From PSRF01 sp051000815 (GTDB taxonomy: Bacteria > Acidobacteriota > Blastocatellia > Pyrinomonadales > Pyrinomonadaceae), in NCBI GenBank assembly GCA_051000815.1, contig JBPCNX010000079.1:1-64000 (forward strand): a DNA stretch of 64,000 bases, given 5' to 3'. The notes under the pieces were generated by a model, which worked only from the letters and a program-made list of their open reading frames with translations, was not told the DNA's origin and ran no database searches. The position numbers were made by a program, and so were the translations under genes. Shown here in pieces: positions 8,644 to 16,960 of this stretch (position 1 is the stretch's first letter; every line of letters starts with the position of its first letter).

Positions 8644-8674
8644 AGGGAGACCACTTCGTTTTCCTTTCGCATAG

Positions 8675-9991
8675 TCATCTCTCTACAATCGATTCCAACA
8701 AACTAAAAAACCCCGGAAACGAGACGCCCACACATTTCGTATCTTCAATTTCTGAATCGCCCTCAGCAAACAGCGCGGCAATACTGAAGGCCATCGCGAT
8801 GCGATGATCACCGTACGACTCGATGCTTGCGCCATGAAGCTGGCCCGGAGTTACTTTCAATCCATCTTCAAATTCATTAACTGTAACTCCCATCGCGCGG
8901 AGGTTCTTTACTGTCGCAGCTATCCGATCGCTTTCCTTGATTCGTAGTTCATGTGCGTTTCGAATCTCAATGCCGCCGGCAGTCTGTGTTCCCACGACGG
9001 CCAATAAGGGGAGCTCATCAATCAGTTGTCCGATCAATTCTCCGCTCAACAAATGGCAGTCAGACTGCGAAGCTGACTTTGAAACCGAATTCATGCCGCC
9101 TGAAATCCGCAGCATGCCGACGGGCTCATTGCTTTCTTCGCCTCTGGCTACTACATCGATCCTGGCGCCAAGTGATTGCAAGACTGACAGAAATTTGGTG
9201 CGCGTTGGATTAAGCCCGACGTCTTCAATTATCAAATCTGATCCTGGAGTCAACGCCGCTGCTGCGACTAAGAAGGCAGCAGAAGACGGGTCGCCCGGGA
9301 CCTTAACGTCGCGAGACGAGAGGTGGGCTAGCCCGTTAAGCGTGATCGCCTGCGCCTCGCCATCGATCGTTTCAGCGATCGGCGCGCCAAACCATCTCAG
9401 CATCCGTTCGGTGTGATCTCGGGAGGCTCCGAGACGTTCGCTCACCTCTGTTTGTCCGGCGGCGTTCAAAGCAGCGAACAAGATGCACGACTTCACCTGA
9501 GCGCTGGCCACGGGAAGCTTATACCTGATCGACTTCAAATGATCGCTTCCGGAAATTGTGAGTGGTGGTCTGGCATCTCGTGAGTGGATCTTCGCGCCCA
9601 TCATCTCCAACGGCTCAATGACTCGATTCATTGGCCGCGAGTTCAAAGAAGCGTCTCCTGAAAGCGTGGTGATAAAAGGCTGACCAGCCAGCACGCCTGC
9701 CAACATCCGCATAGTCGATCCGCTGTTGCCGCAGTCCAAAACTTCATTACCTGGCTGTAGCCCCCTGGGACCTACGCCCTCAACCCGGAGTGCGTCATCT
9801 GACTGCCGAAATGAGACTCCCAGCGAGGTCAGGCAGGAAACCGTCGTCGCGCAATCGGCTCCCGTGGCGAAGTTGGAGATCGTTGACCTTCCTTTAGCGA
9901 GTGCCGCGATGATCGCAGCGCGATGTGAGATGGACTTGTCGCCTGGCAGACGAACTCGTCCCCTGATGCGGCGAGCCGGTCGGATTCTCAT
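8675..9991 (-). CDS. aroA: 3-phosphoshikimate 1-carboxyvinyltransferase (EPSP synthase)
   Basis: Transfers the enolpyruvyl group of PEP to shikimate 3-phosphate. The start is taken at ATG 9991, placing LPGDKSISHRAA at residues 15-26, as is usual; an upstream TTG at 10024 would add 11 residues. Other family motifs are GNSGSTMRMLAG, the PVASAQVKS region, DPSSAAFLVAAA, HELRIKESDRI near residue 350, and SYGDHRIAMAF. About 438 residues, full length. First gene of an aroA-aroK pair, in a small aromatic amino acid neighbourhood with phhA. Confidence 0.95.
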   Translation of the reverse strand: MRIRPARRIRGRVRLPGDKSISHRAAIIAALAKGRSTISNFATGADCATTVSCLTSLGVSFRQSDDALRVEGVGPRGLQPGNEVLDCGNSGSTMRMLAGVLAGQPFITTLSGDASLNSRPMNRVIEPLEMMGAKIHSRDARPPLTISGSDHLKSIRYKLPVASAQVKSCILFAALNAAGQTEVSERLGASRDHTERMLRWFGAPIAETIDGEAQAITLNGLAHLSSRDVKVPGDPSSAAFLVAAAALTPGSDLIIEDVGLNPTRTKFLSVLQSLGARIDVVARGEESNEPVGMLRISGGMNSVSKSASQSDCHLLSGELIGQLIDELPLLAVVGTQTAGGIEIRNAHELRIKESDRIAATVKNLRAMGVTVNEFEDGLKVTPGQLHGASIESYGDHRIAMAFSIAALFAEGDSEIEDTKCVGVSFPGFFSLLESIVER

Positions 9992-10151
9992 TGAGGATTT
10001 CACAGAAAAGGATCCCCTAATCAAACAAAATTACACCAGCATGTTTGGTGCCGGCTGGTGTGGATTATAGATTTTTCACTAGCCCAGTGCGCTACATACG
10101 CAGAAAACCCTCGTCCGGTAATAGTGTCTTGCTGACAGAATAACTTCTGTC

Positions 10152-10310
10152 GGTCCCGGAGGGACCAAATGTTTATGGAAACAGGCTTTGAAAAAGTTCG
10201 AAGCTCCGGAGAGGCGAAATACCTGCCTTTGCTTAGACGCTTATTCGCTCCTCCGGAGCAAGGTACATCTCTGGCAATAGCAGCTATAAACATTTGGCCC
10301 CGCAGTGGCC
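10152..10310. repeat. dispersed palindrome (GTCCCGGAGGGAC ... AAATGTTTAT type)
   Basis: GGTCCCGGAGGGACCAAATG with TTTAT following at 10152-10176 is mirrored by ATAAACATTTGGCC at 10286 onward. A related copy with the same AAATGTTTAT edge lies at 32958-33158. It occupies most of the 476-bp gap 9992-10467; a weak promoter (TTGACA at 10379-10384, 17-base spacer, TTAAAC) may serve the next gene. No other gene seen in the gap. Confidence 0.6.
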
Positions 10311-10467
10311 AGTAACAATGATAACTTCGGGTGATCCGGCAACACACTATTACTCCACGACGCAGAAAAACCGTTTTCTTGACAGTTGGGCGGCCCGCAT
10401 GTTAAACCCTCGGTCTTTCCTGGTAGCTTTTGGTAATTCTTAGTGGAGCAGCCAAGACCCACACGAG

Positions 10468-10920
10468 ATGGCTTCCCCAATGCTCAGCGTTTTGAGTGTG
10501 ACTGGCGTGACTGTAGAGACGACTGAACTCAGGTTACCCAGCCGACTTGAGGCTGTTGCGGAAGTCGCGGCCGCGGTCGCGGAGTTCTTGAGTCGTACAG
10601 GTCTCGCTGAAGACGTCATCTTTGGAATCGACATGGCAGTTCGCGAGGGCATTGCGAACGCTGTCATCCACGGCAACAAGCTTGACGAGAAAAAGGTCGT
10701 CAGTATCCGCGTTATAAGGTCCCCGGATTCTCTTGAAATCAATGTGCGCGATCAGGGCCAGGGGTTCGACCCTGAAACCCTTTCCGATCCGACTAAAGAA
10801 GAAAACATTCTGAAGACCTCCGGACGCGGCATTTTCTTTATGCGCAACTTTATGGATCAGGTCGAATGGTCGGTTCATCCTGATGGAGGCACGGAGTTGC
10901 GCTTGATGAAGAAGTGCTGA
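10468..10920 (+). CDS. RsbW-like anti-sigma factor serine/threonine kinase
   Basis: 150-residue GHKL-type ATPase. The N-box EGIANAVIHGN (about residues 55-65), G1 box DQGQGFDPETL and the GRGIFFM lid motif are all present. Such proteins bind a sigma factor or phosphorylate STAS antagonists on serine (partner switching). Two STAS genes follow on the same strand (67 and 60 bp gaps), so the three genes probably form one signalling module. No sigma factor or PP2C phosphatase is in the window. Confidence 0.87.
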   Translation: MASPMLSVLSVTGVTVETTELRLPSRLEAVAEVAAAVAEFLSRTGLAEDVIFGIDMAVREGIANAVIHGNKLDEKKVVSIRVIRSPDSLEINVRDQGQGFDPETLSDPTKEENILKTSGRGIFFMRNFMDQVEWSVHPDGGTELRLMKKC

Positions 10921-10987
10921 GCGGCAGAAATGTTTCCGGCACTCTCATTAGATCGAAAGATCGAAAAATCATAAAGGAGATTTTGAA

Positions 10988-11335
10988 ATGGCAGAGTTGA
11001 ATATTGCGGAGCGTCAGGCCGGAGATGTAACCGTACTTGATATGAGTGGCAAGATCACCATCGGCGAAGGCAGTGTTGCTCTGCGGTCGGCGGTGCGTCG
11101 CCTGCTGGAGGAAGGTAAGAAGAAGATTCTCCTCAACCTGGCCGGCGTGGGCTATATCGATTCGAGTGGCATCGGCGAGCTGGTTTCGAGTTATACCGCC
11201 ATTAACAAGGAGGGGGGCCAACTGAAGTTGTTGAATCTCACTCAGAAATTGCAGGACCTGCTAACTATTACGAAACTACTGACTGTCTTCGACGTATTCG
11301 AAAGTGAGTCTGAAGCTCTCAATAGCTTCAAATGA
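10988..11335 (+). CDS. STAS-domain anti-sigma factor antagonist, copy 1
   Basis: 115 residues, single STAS domain, behind an AAAGGAGA ribosome-binding site. The phosphorylatable serine lies in YIDSSGIGEL (about residues 57-66), the standard target of RsbW-type kinases. It sits directly after the kinase gene and before a close paralog of exactly equal length. Role inferred: when dephosphorylated it binds the kinase and frees its sigma factor. Confidence 0.88.
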   Translation: MAELNIAERQAGDVTVLDMSGKITIGEGSVALRSAVRRLLEEGKKKILLNLAGVGYIDSSGIGELVSSYTAINKEGGQLKLLNLTQKLQDLLTITKLLTVFDVFESESEALNSFK

Positions 11336-11395
11336 GTTGGTAGTTCGCAATCAGTTTCACATCAGACATCAGACCGGGGATCGGAGAACAGAGTT

Positions 11396-11743
11396 ATGGC
11401 AGAGCTTGAACTAAAGGAACGGCAAGCGGGGGATGTGACAATCCTCGATTTGAGTGGACCCGTGCGGATGGGCGAAGGCAGCATCGCCCTGCGCGATGCC
11501 ACTCGCCGGCTTGCCGACGAGGGTAAGAAGAAAGTCCTGCTCAATCTTGGCGGCGTCAAATACATGGACTCGAGTGGTATCGGCGAACTGATTGCCAACT
11601 ACACAACGATCACCCGGCAGGGTGGACAGGTTAAGCTTCTGAACCTGACTGACAAGATTCAGGATCTGCTGGTAATCACCAAGCTCCTGACTGTGTTCGA
11701 CGCCTACGACAATGAAGCGGACGCTTTGAATAGCTTTAAATAA
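11396..11743 (+). CDS. STAS-domain anti-sigma factor antagonist, copy 2
   Basis: 115 residues, colinear without gaps with the preceding STAS protein and roughly 70 percent identical by eye. The DSSGIGEL serine motif is kept, as are the start MAEL and end ALNSFK. It is a tandem gene duplicate. Differences cluster on positions 5-30 and 66-78, so partners may differ. An unusual heptanucleotide array begins two bases after its stop codon. Confidence 0.88.
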   Translation: MAELELKERQAGDVTILDLSGPVRMGEGSIALRDATRRLADEGKKKVLLNLGGVKYMDSSGIGELIANYTTITRQGGQVKLLNLTDKIQDLLVITKLLTVFDAYDNEADALNSFK

Positions 11744-11744
11744 G

Positions 11745-11813
11745 GTTTCGGGTTTCGAGTTTCGCGTTTCGGGTGTGAATTTAACTCGAAACCCAAAACT
11801 CAAAACTCGAGAC
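11745..11813. repeat. heptanucleotide array, GTTTCGG type, with inverted partner
   Basis: Four consecutive 7-base units of the form GTTTCGN (11745-11772), then a short spacer and the near-complement in CGAAACC / CAAAACT units to 11813. It could fold into one long hairpin between the STAS gene and the DUF2062 gene. One of about 18 period-7 arrays in the window. Confidence 0.8.
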
Positions 11814-11819
11814 TGATTT

Positions 11820-12293
11820 ATGTTCCGCGCCACGTTTCGCCGTCTGCTAGCGCTTGACGATCCACCCGAGCGGACGGCGCTTGCCTTTTCCATCGGGGTA
11901 TTCATCGCTTTCTCGCCTTTCCTGGGCCTGCACACAATTGCCGCCACGCTGGTCGCCTTCCTTTTCCGTTTCAACAAAATTGCGATCTACGCGGGCACGT
12001 TTCTCAACAATCCTTTCCTGACGCTCGTGCCGATCATCATAGCTTCGTATGCCCTGGGAGCGTTCCTGCTGGGACAGCCGCTTCGGATTCCGGCGGAGGG
12101 CATCCAATTACTCAAGAACCCGCGCCTCTTGACCGGAGACTACTATCGTGAACTCTTCGGACACAGTTGGCAGGTGATTAAGCCATTCACACTTGGCGCC
12201 ACCGTGCTTTCAGTCGTTTGTTCCCTCGCGGCTTATCCATTAACATTGGCCGCGTTACGCGCGCGTCATAAGCGTAGGCGGGAGTTGTCGTAG
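11820..12293 (+). CDS. DUF2062 membrane protein
   Basis: 157 residues. The pattern ERTALAFSIGVFIAFSPFLGLHT followed by FNKIAIYAGTFLNNPFLTLVP is characteristic of DUF2062 proteins. Three hydrophobic segments: about residues 20-50, 55-80 and 120-143. Function unknown; members often sit near glycosyltransferases or exported proteins. It starts right after the heptamer array and precedes an exported TPR protein. Confidence 0.85.
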   Translation: MFRATFRRLLALDDPPERTALAFSIGVFIAFSPFLGLHTIAATLVAFLFRFNKIAIYAGTFLNNPFLTLVPIIIASYALGAFLLGQPLRIPAEGIQLLKNPRLLTGDYYRELFGHSWQVIKPFTLGATVLSVVCSLAAYPLTLAALRARHKRRRELS

Positions 12294-12400
12294 AACTTTA
12301 TATTTAGGAGCGGTCGTGGCATCCGTTGGCATCTGTTCCATTGGGCAAAGCATCTCTAACTCTTCCCCATCATTTTCCAGATCTTGATAACGCCCGAAAC

Positions 12401-14248
12401 ATGGCACGGTTTATGAGCAGCTATCTCAGAATTTTGGTGACTGTTGTCGCGTCTGTCCTCGCTTCGGGCGCGGGCGATGCTTTAGCTTATGCGCAAACAA
12501 GACTCGCCCAGACTCCTGGTGGCCCATCCGGGCAGGTGCAGCAGCGATCGTCCGCTGGTTTTAATCTCGCGGAATACGGTGTGGAAGTGCAGCCTGACCC
12601 GCGGTTAATCATCATGATGGTAGCGCTGGAGGCTGCTGGTTTCGATCCGACACCGCCCGGACAAGAACCTTCTGCCTTTCGAGCGCAGGTAAGAAAGGAC
12701 TTGTCGGGACTCGACCCGGAACTCCGGCAGCGGCTCCGCAGTTTTTACGAACGCAATAAACTTCCGGCACCCGCCACTGCCGCTGATCAGGCAGCCCGTT
12801 ACGTGTCGCTCGCATTTGCGTTCGGTCCCGTGCCCTCGTTCGACGCTCCGGAACGGTCTGACGATCTTCCCGGCGGTCTTTTGGAAGTACTGGACTTTGC
12901 TCCACTCGTGCGGGAGTTTTATCGCCGGTCAGGTATTGATGAGCGAATCGTTTTTTACACGCGCGAGCATCAGGCGGAAGGTGACCGCCTGCGTCAACCA
13001 ACGGCGAATCTGGTGCGCGCCGTGCTTTCTTACCTGCATACGCGACCGATCACAATAATGAACGAACGGGTTGTCTCGAAATCTCCAGTCAAGAAAAACA
13101 CCGCTCGGACCTACAGCCTGCGCCAACGTGACCGCCGGTTTCTAGTAGTTCCCGATTTGCTTGCTGCGCCTGGCGCGATCAATCTCCGCGTAATTGGCGA
13201 CGACTACTTTGCGGTTCTACCCCCCGGAACCGATCCTGAATCTTCAGAGTTACAGCGCGCCTATTTACAGTATGTAGTCGACCCGCTGATGGTGCGGTTC
13301 AATCGAAGTATCGCTGCTCGACGGGAACAGATTAAGCAGGTGATCAGTGAACGCGAGAAAGCAGGTGGAACTGTAACTCCCGATGTGTTTCTGGTTGTCT
13401 CGCGTTCTTTGGTGGCCGCCGCGGATGCTCGCTTTGAGGAAGCTAAAAAGCTTGACTCGCTTTCCCGCGAAGCCCGCCGCAAGCTTGATGAGACTAAAGA
13501 CGACACTACGCGCGCTAGCATTGCCAAAGAAACACAGGGAGCGATGAATGCCATTCGCGACGACACGATTGCCAAACTGGCGGATGAGTATGAACGAGGA
13601 GCCGTGCTTAGCTTCCTGTTTGCCGACGAGTTGAAGGGCATCGAAAGCAGCGGGTTCGATGTGGCAAACTTTTTTGAGGACATCATTTCCTCGTTTGATC
13701 CAGTCCGGGAAAGTCGCCGGCCGGCGGAATATGCCGAAGCTCGTCAGCGCGCCCAAGCTGCGAGACAAGCGCGGCTAACGGCCCGGAAGGCGGAGTTGGA
13801 GTCACCTGTTTATACCGCGGCCGAAGCGACTCGGGCCGCTTCGCTCGTCAAACAACTGTCACAAATCGAAGAGATTCTCCGCTTAAGAGATTATCCCCGC
13901 GCGGAGGCACGGTTGAAGGAGTTGATGAAAGACCATCCGGGTGAGCCACGGATCTTTTTCGCCCTGGCGCAAACTGCGAGTCTCGCCGCGGGCGATGCTA
14001 CGGATGAAGAAGTGCAGGCTGAAAGACTGAATCGCGCGCTCGCGAACTACCGATTGGCCGTTGAGGCGGCCTCGCCGGAAACTGATCGCGGATTGCTGTC
14101 GCGCGCCCACGAAGCGATGGGGCGTATACACTCATTCCTCGACAACTCTGCCGAGGCGGCGAAGGAATTTGACCAAGCGATCAAGATTGGCGACGTGCGT
14201 GGCGGGGCTTATAAAGAAGCCGTCGAGAATCGGAAGAAGCTGCCTTAA
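12401..14248 (+). CDS. exported protein of unknown function with C-terminal TPR-like region
   Basis: 615 residues when started at ATG 12401, which gives a clean signal peptide (ILVTVVASVLASGAGDALAYAQ); a TTG at 12326 would add 25 unlikely residues. The central part is charged and helix-rich (about residues 300-470, many Ala, Arg, Glu, Lys). The C-terminal 130 residues, with DYPRAEARLKELMKDHPGEP and NSAEAAKEFDQAIKIGD, resemble tetratricopeptide repeats. I do not recognise the family. It probably acts outside the cytoplasmic membrane. Confidence 0.72.
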   Translation: MARFMSSYLRILVTVVASVLASGAGDALAYAQTRLAQTPGGPSGQVQQRSSAGFNLAEYGVEVQPDPRLIIMMVALEAAGFDPTPPGQEPSAFRAQVRKDLSGLDPELRQRLRSFYERNKLPAPATAADQAARYVSLAFAFGPVPSFDAPERSDDLPGGLLEVLDFAPLVREFYRRSGIDERIVFYTREHQAEGDRLRQPTANLVRAVLSYLHTRPITIMNERVVSKSPVKKNTARTYSLRQRDRRFLVVPDLLAAPGAINLRVIGDDYFAVLPPGTDPESSELQRAYLQYVVDPLMVRFNRSIAARREQIKQVISEREKAGGTVTPDVFLVVSRSLVAAADARFEEAKKLDSLSREARRKLDETKDDTTRASIAKETQGAMNAIRDDTIAKLADEYERGAVLSFLFADELKGIESSGFDVANFFEDIISSFDPVRESRRPAEYAEARQRAQAARQARLTARKAELESPVYTAAEATRAASLVKQLSQIEEILRLRDYPRAEARLKELMKDHPGEPRIFFALAQTASLAAGDATDEEVQAERLNRALANYRLAVEAASPETDRGLLSRAHEAMGRIHSFLDNSAEAAKEFDQAIKIGDVRGGAYKEAVENRKKLP

Positions 14249-14254
14249 AAGCAG

Positions 14255-14394
14255 GTCCAAAGTCCAATGTCCAAAGTCCGCTAGCCAGACGGCTTCGAAA
14301 AAGATCAAGGTCCGCTATTGGTAACCCTAAGAATTCAAAGTCCACAAGCGCGCGACCGATGCGCTTGCGGACGTTGGACATTGGACGTTGGACG
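14255..14394. repeat. heptanucleotide array, GTCCAAA type, with inverted partner
   Basis: Units GTCCAAA, GTCCAAT, GTCCAAA, GTCCGCT run from 14255 to 14282. The complementary array of TGGACGT-like units lies at 14368-14394, 85 bases on, immediately before the end of the convergent PDZ gene. The same motif type recurs at 16823, 16933, 19095 and 40811. Confidence 0.8.
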
Positions 14395-14399
14395 TTTCT

Positions 14400-15515
14400 T
14401 TAGATCGGCCCTGCTGGTACCCTGCGAATCCTGCCTCGCGGCGCTCGCGCCGGAAACTCCACGTTGATTTCCGGAATTACCGGAAGCTCAATCCGCGGGA
14501 TGGATATGTTCATCTCGGGAATCGTCGGCAGTGTAATTCTTGGAAGGATGACGCGCCGTCCGACTTGTGGTGCAGTTCCCGGTAGGCCGGAGGGGTTTGA
14601 GATCTGCTTTGGTGTCACGGTGAAATTCCTCTGACTCTTGTTGCGAATCACGGTCAGCGTTACATCACCTTCCTTCTTTTTGTTTATGCAGCGAGCAAGG
14701 TCGCCGGCATCTTCAACCTTCTCACCGTCGACAGCCGTAATGATGTCGCCGGCCTTGAGTCCTGCTTTTGCGGCAGCGCTGTCTGCGGCTACAGAGGTGA
14801 CTAACACACCCTTGCCCTCATTCACTCCGAAGTAATCGGCAAGTTGCTTAGTCAGCGTGGTAGTGCTGACTCCGATGCGGCGGTTGTTGCCAAAGGAGAA
14901 AACAAAGCCATCACCGGGTTCGCCTCCCTCCCACTTCCAGATCTTCGCTTCTGGCTTCAATCCTTCCAGCCCTCGCAGGCCTTCAAGTCCTTGCAGTCCC
15001 TCCAGTCCTTCCAACCGGCCAAAACCCTGCAACTTGTTCATAGCGTCGGATGAATCCTTGCGTTTGCCGATCGTGACAGAAACTTCCTGTTCCGAACCGC
15101 CTCGACTGATCGTTAGTCTCACCGACTGATCGGGAGCAACTTCTGACACCATGCGATTGAGTTTCCGCACACTGGTCACGTTCTCGCCGTCAAATCTCAG
15201 GATGACATCGTCTTTCCGCAAGCCTGCCTTCTCGGCGGGGCTGTCCTTGACGATGCTCGTGATTCCGGTGCCGCGCGCCTCGCGGAGGTTGTAACGGGCC
15301 ATGTTTTCCCGGTTGATATCTTCAGCGTAGACGCCGAGGAAGCTGCCGCCATCGACGAACAGAGAAAACGCTTGTCCGAGCGGCTGGGCTAATACCGGCG
15401 CGTCGGGTGGGGCTGGAGCTGGGGGTGCGGGCGGTGTGGGCGGCTGTTGCGCCAGACCAATGGCCGCCGTCAGCGATAGGGAGATCGCCACGTAAAAAGC
15501 GCGTCTAATTGTCAT
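14400..15515 (-). CDS. exported protein with two PDZ domains
   Basis: 371 residues. Signal peptide (1-22, ending IGLAQQ), a Pro-rich linker (22-45), PDZ1 at about 60-155 (GITSIVKDSPAEKAGLRKDDVI), a linker of EGL repeats (LEGLEGLQGLEGLRGLEGL, about 168-186), PDZ2 at about 205-300 (VLVTSVAADSAAAKAGLKAGDIITAVDG), then a tail with two related Ile-Pro-rich segments. No protease domain is present, so it is probably a periplasmic peptide-binding or scaffold protein rather than a DegP-type protease. Function otherwise unknown. Confidence 0.85.
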   Translation of the reverse strand: MTIRRAFYVAISLSLTAAIGLAQQPPTPPAPPAPAPPDAPVLAQPLGQAFSLFVDGGSFLGVYAEDINRENMARYNLREARGTGITSIVKDSPAEKAGLRKDDVILRFDGENVTSVRKLNRMVSEVAPDQSVRLTISRGGSEQEVSVTIGKRKDSSDAMNKLQGFGRLEGLEGLQGLEGLRGLEGLKPEAKIWKWEGGEPGDGFVFSFGNNRRIGVSTTTLTKQLADYFGVNEGKGVLVTSVAADSAAAKAGLKAGDIITAVDGEKVEDAGDLARCINKKKEGDVTLTVIRNKSQRNFTVTPKQISNPSGLPGTAPQVGRRVILPRITLPTIPEMNISIPRIELPVIPEINVEFPARAPRGRIRRVPAGPI

Positions 15516-15586
15516 ACAAAGGAAATCCTCCGGATAGATTTTTACAGTTTACACGCGGCAATTTTGGCCAGGTTCCAAAAAGCGAG

Positions 15587-15842
15587 ATGGGGACAGGGGC
15601 ACGGAGACGGGGAGATGGGGGACGGGGAGATGGGGGGACGCGGTGACACGGGGAGGAACCAACGAGGGTATGCTCAGTCAGTAAGGTGTGGTTTACCCCC
15701 CGCTGGTTGATTAACTCAACCTCGGCGGCGACAAGCCAGCCTTCCTGACTGAGCATACCTGGCATTCGCCTATCTCCCCGTCTCCCCATCTCGCGTCCCC
15801 TTCTCCTCTCATCCCCGAGTCCCCATCCCCTCCGGCCCTCCG
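15587..15842. repeat. GGGGAGA-type heptamer array with inverted partner and inner palindrome
   Basis: A G-rich array of roughly 7-base units (GGGGACA, GGGGAGA and variants) covers 15587-15655, and the C-rich complement covers 15768-15842, ending at the stop codon of the next gene. Between them an inverted repeat has arms GGTATGCTCAGTCAG (15667-15681) and CTGACTGAGCATACC (15747-15761). The same CTCAGTCAG motif is used at 22892-23010 and 23873-23960. Confidence 0.75.
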
Positions 15843-16805
15843 TCACTCCGCCCCGATGCGCCTGTAGACCTCGGTCCCGTTACTTAACTCAAGGGCGATC
15901 TTTCCTTCCGAGTGGGCGAGATCCAGATGGGCGACTGCTTCCGAGACAGCGAGGAAGCGGTGCACATCGTCGGTTTCGGGGAACATCTCCCGCGAAACGC
16001 TCCAGGCTGTGGCGCCGCTCTTCGGAACCAGGTCGATCACTTCCACCTGCCGTTCTTTGATCGCGTGGAAATAACGGTTGAAAAGTTCCTCGAAGTCGTG
16101 GACCGGCTCGCCGTGTCCTCCATAAACCAGCGTTGGTGCAAAGGTCCTGAGACGCGCGAGGCTGACGAGATACTCGGCTAACGAAGGAAAGCGCCGTGAC
16201 GGATCGATTGGATCGGGTGATAGGACAGGGTTTGGTGTTATCCGTTTCAACACGCAGTCTCCGGCGATTACGGTCCGATCGGCTTCCCGGATAAACGAGC
16301 AGGAGCCGGGCGTGTGACCGGGTGTATGAATAACCCGCAGCGAGCCATTGGTGAATACCAGCTCGGCTTCATCGTGCAGTTCGCTGTATTCGTGCTTGTC
16401 GAACGAGTCGGCATAGAGCCGGACGTTCTGGTACATCTGGCGCATCAATTCGATCTCGTTGTCAGGCACGCCGGCGCGAACCAGCAGTGCGCGATGCTCT
16501 TCGTGTTCCAGTCGCCCCGTTCGGTGCCCGGTCTCCCAGTTATGAACCAGCACTTCCGCGTCCTTCGCCTCGTCTCGGAGTGACCGCGCCAAACCGCAGT
16601 GGTCCTCGTGCGCGTGGGTTAGGACAATGCGACGCAGGTCGGAGACGCGAACGCGGGCGCGGCGCAATCCCTCGCGCAAAGCCTCGATGGCTTCTTTGGT
16701 CTTGGGACCGGTGTCGATGAGGGTCAGGGGATCTTCCGCGATCAGGTAGACATTAACCGGGCCGATATAGAACGGCGTTGGTACGGAGATAGGGATGATA
16801 CGCAT
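15843..16805 (-). CDS. metallo-beta-lactamase-fold hydrolase
   Basis: 320 residues. The dinuclear metal site is clear: THAHEDH at about residues 63-69, GHTPGS with its His near 150, GD-CVL with the bridging Asp near 170, and YGGHGEP near 225. The C-terminal 90 residues form a helical, winged-helix-like extension seen in several MBL proteins (such as LACTB2-like). Substrate unknown. The C-rich arm of a heptamer array ends at its stop codon. Confidence 0.87.
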   Translation of the reverse strand: MRIIPISVPTPFYIGPVNVYLIAEDPLTLIDTGPKTKEAIEALREGLRRARVRVSDLRRIVLTHAHEDHCGLARSLRDEAKDAEVLVHNWETGHRTGRLEHEEHRALLVRAGVPDNEIELMRQMYQNVRLYADSFDKHEYSELHDEAELVFTNGSLRVIHTPGHTPGSCSFIREADRTVIAGDCVLKRITPNPVLSPDPIDPSRRFPSLAEYLVSLARLRTFAPTLVYGGHGEPVHDFEELFNRYFHAIKERQVEVIDLVPKSGATAWSVSREMFPETDDVHRFLAVSEAVAHLDLAHSEGKIALELSNGTEVYRRIGAE

Positions 16806-16822
16806 TTAAGAGAGTGTCCGAG

Positions 16823-16954
16823 GTCCAAAGTCCAAGGTCCAAAGTCCAAAGTCCGCTGGCACAGGTGAACTTTTGACTGAAACGGTGAAAATGTGGGACC
16901 TCTTAGATCTGTGACGACCTCGCGTTAGCGAACGTTGGACGTTGGACTTTGGAC
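16823..16954. repeat. heptanucleotide array, GTCCAAA type, with inverted partner
   Basis: Five 7-base units from 16823 to 16857 (GTCCAAA, GTCCAAG, GTCCAAA, GTCCAAA, GTCCGCT). The complementary array of three units lies at 16933-16954, just before the fadE stop codon. It separates the MBL hydrolase gene from fadE. Confidence 0.85.
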
Positions 16955-16960
16955 TACGCT

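Noticed and set aside
10379..10407. TTGACA-N17-TTAAAC as promoter of the RsbW-like gene
   Set aside because: The -10 match is weak (3 of 6); not listed as a separate feature.
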